Source: Desulfonatronum sp.
GTDB lineage: Bacteria; Desulfobacterota; Desulfovibrionia; Desulfovibrionales; Desulfonatronaceae
Direction of reading: 5' to 3'
Length of the DNA stretch: 5,314 bases
Assembly: GCA_007127655.1 (NCBI GenBank)
Contig: SKYX01000053.1
Span: 1 to 5,314 of the forward strand
Under the pieces are notes generated by a model. That model had not been told where the DNA came from. It worked only from the letters and a program-made list of their open reading frames with translations, and searched no databases. Shown piece after piece: positions 1 to 5,314 of the stretch (its first letter is position 1; each line of letters begins with the position of its first letter). A program made the position numbers and the translations under genes.

Positions 1-137
1 AAAGCCTGATGTCCACCTGCGAAGCGCCCTTTGGCGGGATCAAGGAAAGCGGCTTCGGCCGGGAAGGCTCCCACTACGGCCTCGATGACTACACCACACT
101 GAAATACATCTGCATGGCCGGGATCGGACTGGAGTAA
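1..137 (+). CDS. Aldehyde dehydrogenase, succinate-semialdehyde dehydrogenase type (C-terminal end only)
   Basis: Only the last 44 codons are present; the first complete codon is at 3 and the TAA stop is at 135-137. The readable tail contains [15 protein letters not shown] followed by a Y..LKY segment. This is the classic C-terminal signature of NAD(P)-dependent aldehyde dehydrogenases, and its closest style is succinate-semialdehyde dehydrogenase (GabD/SSADH), which oxidises succinic semialdehyde to succinate in the cytoplasm. The catalytic Cys and Glu and the cofactor-binding region lie upstream of the window, so the exact substrate cannot be decided here. The family is usually about 450-490 residues, so roughly nine tenths of the gene is missing. 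Base composition is GC-rich, like ispG at the other end of the window and unlike the gene that follows. The family call is firm; the SSADH assignment is moderate. Confidence 0.85.
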   Translation, partial: SLMSTCEAPFGGIKESGFGREGSHYGLDDYTTLKYICMAGIGLE

Positions 138-197
138 GAGCTCCAAGTTCAAGATATTCTGGGCCTCACGGCTTCTCTGGCCATGCCCGGGGGATTC

Positions 198-229
198 GCT
201 TGGATTAAACCACTGTGTCTGCCCCAAGC
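198..229. repeat. Inverted repeat downstream of the aldehyde dehydrogenase
   Basis: GCTTGG at 198-203 is complementary to CCAAGC at 224-229, giving a perfect 6-bp stem with a 20-base loop. No T-tract follows, so it is not a convincing intrinsic terminator. It lies in the otherwise featureless spacer after the dehydrogenase stop. It could be chance or part of transcript-end processing. Confidence 0.2.
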
Positions 230-246
230 CTGAAGACCTCCCGGAA

Positions 247-270
247 CTGCTGAAGGTGTGCAGATTTTTT
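247..270 (+). terminator. Weak candidate terminator of the aldehyde dehydrogenase transcript
   Basis: CTGC (247-250) and GCAG (260-263) can pair across a 9-base loop, and A then six T (265-270) follow directly. The arrangement has the shape of a rho-independent terminator, but the stem is only 4 bp, so it would be weak. It overlaps the GTG at 258 that could start the next gene. If it is real, it favours the ATG at 285 as the true start. Confidence 0.2.
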
Positions 271-284
271 CATGCCATGATATT

Positions 285-1328
285 ATGATTGCATTATCTA
301 TTATTCCAATTCTCTTCACATTTACACTCATTTTTTCAGCTTATTTAAATTTGAAATGCTATATGGGTGGCTTGGGCATTGGGGAAACTGTTGCAGATCA
401 TCTTGACGTTGTCATAAGTGGAATTGGCTATTTCTATTTTAACACTTTGATATTTTCTTTTGTTTTCACATTTACTCTTTGTTGTGTCGCTGGTTTTCTT
501 TTATTTTTTTTTATTACAAAAAAAAGAACGATTTATCGCAACTTCTTCATCATCTTTGGAGTCATTGCTCTGCTTTTCCCATATTTTTCGAACCCAGCTG
601 TCCTTGATCCTCAAAAATCAGCTGTTCAACGTCAGAGTTTGTCACTACCACGGGTTGCCCACGCCGGAGGTGGATATAGGGAGCATACCTATACCAACTC
701 CTTGAACGCGCTGGAGGCTAACAAAAACTTATACTCTCTTTTTGAAATTGACTTTTCCTGGACAACCGATGGACATTTGGTTTGCCTGCATGATTGGGAT
801 ATCAATTTCCGACACTTTTTCAACTTGGATTTTCAAGGCCCTGTAAGCCTTGAATATTTTTTAGAACTTGTTAACCAGCATAAGACGTTTAAAAAATGTA
901 CGTTGGAGTATCTCATCATTTGGCTCGATAACAACCCGCATGCTCGTATTGTCACCGATATCAAAGAGGAGAATCTTCGAGGACTTGAAATGATCACGGA
1001 GCATTATCCGGAATATAGTACGCGCTTTATTCCTCAAGTTTACCAGCCTGGGGAGTACTATATTGTCAAAAATATGGGCTATGATGATGTTATATTGACC
1101 CTATATGCTTATCATGGAAGCGATGAGGACGTTTTGTACTGGTTGCGACACATGGATCTTTTCGGGCTGGCAATGCCTCGATTCAGAGCTGATCGTGGGC
1201 TAGCGCGGCAAGCCATTGAAACGACTGGAGTGCTTTCCTGGGTGCATACCATTAACAACCAGGATGAGTATGAAAAATACTTGGCCAAGGGGGCTGACAA
1301 TGTTTACACGGATTGGCTTGTACCGTAA
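285..1328 (+). CDS. Membrane-anchored glycerophosphodiester phosphodiesterase (GDPD) domain protein
   Basis: The protein is predicted to hydrolyse glycerophosphodiesters in the periplasm; its substrate is unknown. Numbering here counts from an alternative GTG at 258 (356 residues); the ATG at 285 is residue 10 and gives 347. I prefer the ATG because GAAGG (252-256) lies only one base before the GTG, but neither start has a good ribosome binding site. Three hydrophobic segments lie at about 10-30, 57-86 and 94-110. The KK.R...R loop between the second and third should be cytoplasmic, which puts the following domain outside the inner membrane. The GDPD domain starts near 132: His135 (AHAGG), Glu163 and Asp165 (FEIDF), His178-Asp179 (CLHDWD), Asp234-x-Lys236 at the usual E-x-K position, and a terminal VYTDWL strand. 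These fit the HR..ExD..HD pattern except that the Arg after the first His is Ala. The gene is strikingly AT-rich and lies 25 bases before opgB, so the two are probably cotranscribed. The fold is confident; activity is inferred. Confidence 0.85.
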   Translation: MIALSIIPILFTFTLIFSAYLNLKCYMGGLGIGETVADHLDVVISGIGYFYFNTLIFSFVFTFTLCCVAGFLLFFFITKKRTIYRNFFIIFGVIALLFPYFSNPAVLDPQKSAVQRQSLSLPRVAHAGGGYREHTYTNSLNALEANKNLYSLFEIDFSWTTDGHLVCLHDWDINFRHFFNLDFQGPVSLEYFLELVNQHKTFKKCTLEYLIIWLDNNPHARIVTDIKEENLRGLEMITEHYPEYSTRFIPQVYQPGEYYIVKNMGYDDVILTLYAYHGSDEDVLYWLRHMDLFGLAMPRFRADRGLARQAIETTGVLSWVHTINNQDEYEKYLAKGADNVYTDWLVP

Positions 1329-1342
1329 TCCTTCATGAGGGC

Positions 1343-1347
1343 AAGGA
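1343..1347 (+). promoter_or_regulatory. Ribosome binding site of the opgB-like gene
   Basis: AAGGA lies 6 bases before the ATG at 1354, inside the 25-base gap after the GDPD stop codon. It supports 1354 as the start over the in-frame ATGs at 1408 and 1423. Those would remove an unusual 18-23 residue leader but have poorer upstream sequences. The tight spacing also supports translation from a shared mRNA. Confidence 0.55.
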
Positions 1348-1353
1348 TGCTTT

Positions 1354-4113
1354 ATGCTCGATCCCTGTCTGCATTGGGGCATACAGGGCTTTGAAGAGCA
1401 AGTGGTTATGCCCATTGACTCCATGTCTTTCCTCTTCCCCGTTTCTTCCCTTTTTAGCGACATGCATCCAGCTCTGCTTGTATTCATCTCGCTGGCGCTG
1501 GGGTTCGCGGCTACTCTCCTGTTCAGGATGTCAGCGAGGACTCGTGTATTCGCTTTTCTCGTGGCTGCGTTTCTTTTCATCGTATTGTCGATTTCCATTG
1601 TCTATCTTGTCGCCGATTTCTTTACCGGCAGGGGCATTGATGAGTCTGTCGTGTTTCATCTCCGGTATGGGCTACGCGGTGCAGGCCATGGAGAATATAC
1701 GCACGTGGCCGCACTCGCTTTAATATCGCTATATCTTGGGGTTAATTCTCTTCTATTCGCCTTTCTCCATCTGTCTCAACCCTCGCTGAAGCGGTCCGGA
1801 GCCTCCACTCCTCTTGGTATCGCTCTCCTCGCCTGCGCTATCGTAATCAATCCGGGTGTCGGCAATCTGTGCGCATTCATCACCCATGAGTTCCTGGTGG
1901 ATTTTGATGAGCAATCCCATGCAACCTCGGGAGACAAATTGTTCCAGCAAGACACTCTTGCTTCGGTTCGTTCTGATCAGCTTGATGAAATCCGGTCAGG
2001 GCAAGAACTCGGAACCATGCTGGAAAGTGAAGCTGATGACGATCCCATGAATATTGTTTACATCTACCTGGAAGGGCTGGAACAGACCTATTTTGACGAG
2101 ACCCTTTTCCCCGGCCTGCTTCCACGCCTAAATCGCATCCGGAACCGAGGCCTTTCCTTTACGGATATTCGACAGGTTTATGGAACAGGATGGACAATCG
2201 CGGGGATGGTTGCAAGCCAGTGTGGCGTTCCCCTTGTCACCACTTCGGATCATCACTCCATGAACAACGCCATGGCGGGCATGAATGAGTTCTTGCCAAG
2301 TGCCGTATGCCTCGGAGATATTCTGGGTGCACATGGATATACTTTGTCCTACCTGGGAGGAGCCTCTTTGGAGTTTGCTGGGAAGGGCAGATTTTATCAA
2401 ACGCACGGTTTCTCAAGGGTCTATGGGCTCGAAGAAATCTTGGCGCGGGGAGAAGACACTTGGGATGCGCTTCATATGACGGCAACCGGAATGGCAGGAT
2501 CAGAGCAGAAACCAGCCGGTACCGAGAGGTTCACCCATTCACGCCCAATCCGTTGGGTCACGGAACACGTTTCGGCCCTGTGGCGCCCTCGCCTCAGTGG
2601 CGAGGATCATGTCCATACCTGGGGAATCCATGATGACATGCTTTTTGATCACGCTACTCAAATATTTCTTGATCTTGCCTCACACGCCCAGCCCTTTGCC
2701 TTGTTTCTTCTGACTCTGGACACGCACCACCCCACCGGCCACATCTCCCCGTCATGCGAGGAGATCATTTACGCGGACGGCGGCAACCCAATGCTGAATG
2801 CTGTTCATTGCGCGGACTTTCTGGTCTCTGGTTTTCTTGAGCAAATCATGGCTTCCGAGCATGCCGGGAATACGCTTATTGTTGTCTCATCAGACCATCT
2901 GGCACTGCGCAACACCGCCACGGACCTGTTGGACCAGGGTAACCGTCGCAATCTGTTCTTTATTCTGCATCCGGGTATGGATGGCGGCGCAATAAACGAG
3001 CGGATCGGTTCCATGCTCGATGTGGGCCCCACACTGCTTGGGCTCCTGGGAAGTTTTGAGGCGAATCAGGACGACTTGGGATTCGGCCAAGATCTCCTGG
3101 ACCAAACGCCGAATCTCATGGAACGCTTTACGGATGTGGACGCCTTCTTGAGGTCTCAGCGGGAGCAATTGACAAGTCTGTGGGATCTTCCGGGGCTTGA
3201 TGGCGGCTTCCTGGTTGACGCGCATCAAGGCCGGGTGGAATTCGATAATCGATCAATCAATCTTCCGGTGCTTCTGACCCTGGATGCTGCATTGAGCGTT
3301 CGGGAAATTTTCTTTGATATAAATTCAAATCTCAATCTCAAAGATTATCTGCGTGATTTTGCGCCGGACCAAGCCTGGATTTGGATCGACACATGCCGGA
3401 ATATCGCTGCCACGGCATTGGCTCACATTTCAGCTCGAAGACAGGACATGTGTGTCGCCATGGGGCGTTTGAACGCGACGCAAATTCCGTGGGAACCCGT
3501 TCATGGAACACGAGGTTTTACAAAGTCCACTGTGGAAGAAGCCTTGAAGGAAAATACGGATATGGCCCGAGACAAACTGCGGCGATCCCGGCTTCGCAAC
3601 CTGTCGCTCTTTGATGTCCTTGATCTGGAAGAGTTGCCTTCTTTACACTTGGCCGATTTCAGGATCGATGGCACCCTGGTGGTCAGTTCCGTAGGAGGCT
3701 TAAAAGGAGGACGTTCAAATGTTGTGGGGATGGGTTCAAATCAAAAAACGGTTTTGGAACTTGATCGAGGTTTGCATCTCATAGGAATCGGCCCTGATGC
3801 AACCCCGGTCCGGCTGGCGAGTATGGATTCTTGTCTGCCCAATGATGTGAACTCCATTGCAGAGCACCCTGGATCTTTTGTCCGAACCATGCAGCAGCAC
3901 TTCGAGAGGTATTCGGTTTTTCTTATCGTTATTCACGATACCGGCAAGTGTGAAAAAGACTTTAACACAAACTCGCTGTTCAACGGCTTGCCTTTGGAGA
4001 AATGGACACACCTTGACCATCGTCAGCCATATATCGGTGTTTTTTCAGGTCAGGATGTATTTTATGAAGGTCTCGGCAACAAGGAAGACCTGTTGCGGCA
4101 CGTAATTCGGTGA
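1354..4113 (+). CDS. opgB: OpgB/MdoB-type phosphoglycerol transferase with a C-terminal ILEI-like domain
   Basis: A 919-residue inner-membrane enzyme of the alkaline-phosphatase/sulfatase superfamily. OpgB (phosphoglycerol transferase I) moves sn-glycerol 1-phosphate from phosphatidylglycerol to osmoregulated periplasmic glucans. Four membrane segments lie at about 39-57, 64-87, 117-139 and 153-170. FFTGRGID (89-96) matches the OpgB membrane region. The catalytic domain starts at 233: YLEGLE (Glu240, metal), GTGWTIAGM (Thr281 the likely nucleophile, Thr278 nearby), LTLDTHHP (His458/His459) and VSSDHL (Asp514-His515, metal). Cys290/Cys319, Cys468/Cys486 and Cys681/Cys700 occupy positions that, from memory, are Cys in E. 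coli OpgB, suggesting disulfides. Residues 605-730 continue the OpgB match (LRDFAPDQAWIW..C). About 366-421 is an insertion relative to E. coli. Residues 768-915 resemble an ILEI/PANDER domain instead of the E. coli C-terminal domain, making the protein about 150 residues longer. Best start ATG 1354. No opgG or opgH is in the window, so the glycan acceptor is inferred. Confidence 0.88.
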   Translation: MLDPCLHWGIQGFEEQVVMPIDSMSFLFPVSSLFSDMHPALLVFISLALGFAATLLFRMSARTRVFAFLVAAFLFIVLSISIVYLVADFFTGRGIDESVVFHLRYGLRGAGHGEYTHVAALALISLYLGVNSLLFAFLHLSQPSLKRSGASTPLGIALLACAIVINPGVGNLCAFITHEFLVDFDEQSHATSGDKLFQQDTLASVRSDQLDEIRSGQELGTMLESEADDDPMNIVYIYLEGLEQTYFDETLFPGLLPRLNRIRNRGLSFTDIRQVYGTGWTIAGMVASQCGVPLVTTSDHHSMNNAMAGMNEFLPSAVCLGDILGAHGYTLSYLGGASLEFAGKGRFYQTHGFSRVYGLEEILARGEDTWDALHMTATGMAGSEQKPAGTERFTHSRPIRWVTEHVSALWRPRLSGEDHVHTWGIHDDMLFDHATQIFLDLASHAQPFALFLLTLDTHHPTGHISPSCEEIIYADGGNPMLNAVHCADFLVSGFLEQIMASEHAGNTLIVVSSDHLALRNTATDLLDQGNRRNLFFILHPGMDGGAINERIGSMLDVGPTLLGLLGSFEANQDDLGFGQDLLDQTPNLMERFTDVDAFLRSQREQLTSLWDLPGLDGGFLVDAHQGRVEFDNRSINLPVLLTLDAALSVREIFFDINSNLNLKDYLRDFAPDQAWIWIDTCRNIAATALAHISARRQDMCVAMGRLNATQIPWEPVHGTRGFTKSTVEEALKENTDMARDKLRRSRLRNLSLFDVLDLEELPSLHLADFRIDGTLVVSSVGGLKGGRSNVVGMGSNQKTVLELDRGLHLIGIGPDATPVRLASMDSCLPNDVNSIAEHPGSFVRTMQQHFERYSVFLIVIHDTGKCEKDFNTNSLFNGLPLEKWTHLDHRQPYIGVFSGQDVFYEGLGNKEDLLRHVIR

Positions 4114-4184
4114 TGACCTGCCAAAATTGCATACAGATCGTGTTTGTTCTGGAGCAACTCTTCAGTAATTCTTGGGGAACGCCT

Positions 4185-4225
4185 CATTCCGACCGTTAGT
4201 TTCCATCTTCGTGGGAATGGCTTTT
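4185..4225 (+). terminator. Weak candidate terminator after the opgB-like gene
   Basis: CATTCC (4185-4190) pairs perfectly with GGAATG (4214-4219), and CTTTTC follows after one base. The loop is 23 bases, which is long, and the T-tract is short. Its position 70-110 bases past the opgB stop is suitable for ending the two-gene transcript, but the structure alone is not strong. Confidence 0.2.
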
Positions 4226-4247
4226 CTCAACCGGAACACTGAGCAGG

Positions 4248-4276
4248 TTTACCTCTGAGCGAACTCCGCGTAAAAA
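4248..4276 (+). promoter_or_regulatory. Possible sigma-70 type promoter for ispG
   Basis: TTTACC (4248-4253) and TAAAAA (4271-4276) are separated by exactly 17 bases. Each matches four of six bases of the consensus -35 and -10 boxes. Transcription would begin near 4283 and leave a leader of about 80 bases before the ispG ATG. Both boxes are imperfect, and AT-rich sequence produces such matches by chance. Confidence 0.3.
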
Positions 4277-4365
4277 CCGAGTCCACGTCCGTATGTACGA
4301 ACCTACCTCGGGATGCCGGTCGATTTTGAACCATCCTCTCGGAAGCCAGGGAGTTTCACCCCACG

Positions 4366-5314
4366 ATGACCACCTCGCCCTCTGACCTCATCCCCCCCCG
4401 TCGTTCCACACGGATCATCACCCTGGGCGGGTTGGCTCTGGGCGGCGCGCATCCGGTCCGGGTCCAGAGCATGACCAACACGGACACCCGGGACGCGGAA
4501 GCGACCTTGGCCCAGGTCGCCCGGCTGGCCGAGGCCGGGTGCGAGTTCGTGCGCCTGGCCGTGCCGGACGAGGCGGCCGCGGCGGTTTTGCCGCGCATCC
4601 AGGCCGCCGCCCCGGTGCCGCTGATCGCGGACATCCACTTCGACCACCGTCTGGCCCTGAGGGCATTGGAAGCCGGGCTGCAAGGGCTGCGCATCAACCC
4701 CGGGAACATCGGTGCCAAGGCCAACGTGGACCGGGTGGTGGACGCGGCCAAGGCCCACGGAGCCTGCATCCGGATCGGCGTGAACGGCGGCTCCCTGGAG
4801 AAGGAGTTGCTGCGAGAATACGGTGGAGCCACGCCCGAGGCCATGGTCGCCAGCGCCCTGGGCCACGCGGCCCTGCTGGAGCAGCGCGGCTTCGACAATT
4901 TCAAGATCTCCCTGAAATCCTCCTCTGTCCCCCGGACCGTGGCCGCTTATCGCCTTCTGGCTGAAAAGCTGGACTGCCCGCTGCACATCGGGATCACCGA
5001 GGCCGGGACCCTGCTTCGGGGCGCGGTCAAATCCGGCGTCGGCCTGGGCATCCTGCTCTGGGAAGGCCTGGGCGACACCCTGCGGGTCTCCCTGACCGCG
5101 GACCCGGTCCTGGAAGTCCGCGCGGCCTGGGAAATCCTGCGCAGCCTGGGCCTGCGCAGCCGGGGCCCGGAAATCATCTCCTGCCCCACCTGCGGCCGGA
5201 CCGAAATCGACCTCCAGGACCTGGCCGAAGAGGTGGAACGCCGCCTGGACGGCGTGACCGAAGTCTTCACCGTGGCCGTGATGGGCTGCGTGGTCAACGG
5301 ACCCGGCGAGGCCA
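4366..5314 (+). CDS. ispG: 4-hydroxy-3-methylbut-2-enyl diphosphate synthase (flavodoxin/ferredoxin), IspG (3' end cut off)
   Basis: IspG (GcpE) carries out the penultimate step of the MEP isoprenoid pathway in the cytoplasm, reductively converting 2-C-methyl-D-erythritol 2,4-cyclodiphosphate to HMBPP with a [4Fe-4S] cluster. The frame is open from the ATG at 4366 to the window end (316 codons). Recognisable motifs are VRVQSMTNTDT (residues 31-41), LIADIHFD in the TIM barrel, LRINPGNIG, IRIGVNGGS, FKISLKSS, LHIGITEAG and VKSGVGLG. The C-terminal cluster domain shows CPTCGR (Cys273, Cys276) and MGCVVNGPGEA (Cys308 and Glu315, the family's non-Cys ligand), so all four cluster ligands are present. 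The short bacterial form is about 350-370 residues, so some 40-55 are missing. An in-frame TGA at 4327 and no other start between make 4366 secure; AGGGAG at 4348-4353 is a somewhat distant ribosome binding site. Composition is strongly GC-rich, unlike the two genes upstream. Confidence 0.97.
   Translation, partial: MTTSPSDLIPPRRSTRIITLGGLALGGAHPVRVQSMTNTDTRDAEATLAQVARLAEAGCEFVRLAVPDEAAAAVLPRIQAAAPVPLIADIHFDHRLALRALEAGLQGLRINPGNIGAKANVDRVVDAAKAHGACIRIGVNGGSLEKELLREYGGATPEAMVASALGHAALLEQRGFDNFKISLKSSSVPRTVAAYRLLAEKLDCPLHIGITEAGTLLRGAVKSGVGLGILLWEGLGDTLRVSLTADPVLEVRAAWEILRSLGLRSRGPEIISCPTCGRTEIDLQDLAEEVERRLDGVTEVFTVAVMGCVVNGPGEA

Larger units (their letters stand above)
4114..4365. other. Spacer between the opgB-like gene and ispG
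   Basis: This 252-base non-coding stretch is intermediate in composition between the two neighbours. I find no convincing ORF, tRNA or mobile-element end in it. It holds a weak inverted repeat followed by four T (4185-4225) and a possible promoter (4248-4276), both listed separately. An in-frame TGA at 4327-4329 closes the ispG frame upstream of its ATG. Confidence 0.6.

Noticed and set aside
1200..1598. Minus-strand frame of 132 codons across the GDPD-opgB junction
   Set aside because: It overlaps two well-supported genes on the other strand, and its product shows no recognisable motif or domain.
1354..4113. Assignment to lipoteichoic acid synthase (LtaS) or lipid A phosphoethanolamine transferase instead of OpgB
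   Set aside because: The GTGWTIAGM, ASQCGVPL, CLGDIL and LTLDTHHP blocks, and the region after the catalytic domain (605-730), follow OpgB specifically.
241..4237. CCGGAAC repeated directly at 241-247 and 4231-4237, close to both edges of the low-GC block
   Set aside because: Seven bases are too few for an attachment site or target duplication in about 4 kb, and no integrase or transposase is present.
4277..4311. CCGAG (4277-4281) and CTCGG (4307-4311) inverted repeat in the ispG leader
   Set aside because: A 5-bp stem with a 25-base loop and no T-tract is within chance expectation. I see no known riboswitch pattern.
4303..4986. Long open frame of 227 codons on the minus strand across the beginning of ispG, with other overlapping minus-strand and plus-strand frames
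   Set aside because: ispG occupies the region with all its family motifs. Long antisense frames are expected in GC-rich coding DNA, and the translated product is low-complexity Gly, Arg and Gln-rich sequence.
1..5314. RNA genes, CRISPR arrays, insertion sequences, replication origins
   Set aside because: No tRNA-like fold, no spaced repeat series, no transposase and no iteron or DnaA-box cluster was seen on either strand.

Overview
The window looks like chromosomal DNA of a Gram-negative bacterium with GC-rich housekeeping genes. A deltaproteobacterial, Desulfovibrionales-like sulfate reducer is my best guess, from the style of the ispG and aldehyde dehydrogenase ends. This is an impression from memory and was not tested by a search. 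A periplasmic-glucan phosphoglycerol transferase fits an organism with an outer membrane.

Layout, all genes on the + strand: (1) the last 44 codons of an aldehyde dehydrogenase of the succinate-semialdehyde dehydrogenase type, ending at 137; (2) a spacer of about 120-150 bases with weak inverted repeats; (3) an AT-rich gene (start 285 or 258, end 1328) for a membrane-anchored glycerophosphodiester phosphodiesterase (GDPD) domain protein; (4) after 25 bases, a 919-codon gene (1354-4113) for an OpgB/MdoB-type phosphoglycerol transferase whose C-terminus appears to carry an ILEI/PANDER-like domain; (5) a 252-base spacer with a possible promoter; (6) the first 316 codons of ispG (gcpE), running off the window at 5314.

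The two middle genes form a probable two-gene operon set between housekeeping genes. Their base composition is clearly lower in GC than the flanks: single 60-base lines counted by hand give about 25-27% GC in the GDPD membrane region, 43-58% in opgB and 73% in ispG. This suggests an accessory insertion. Functionally they make a coherent pair. OpgB-family enzymes move phosphoglycerol from phosphatidylglycerol onto periplasmic glucans, making a glycerophosphodiester bond. GDPD enzymes hydrolyse glycerophosphodiesters. Charge distribution places both catalytic domains in the periplasm. A writer/eraser or turnover pair for a phosphoglycerol-decorated glycan is the most interesting reading. The ILEI-like tail is the most unusual single feature, because it sits where E. 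coli OpgB, as I remember it, has a different C-terminal domain.
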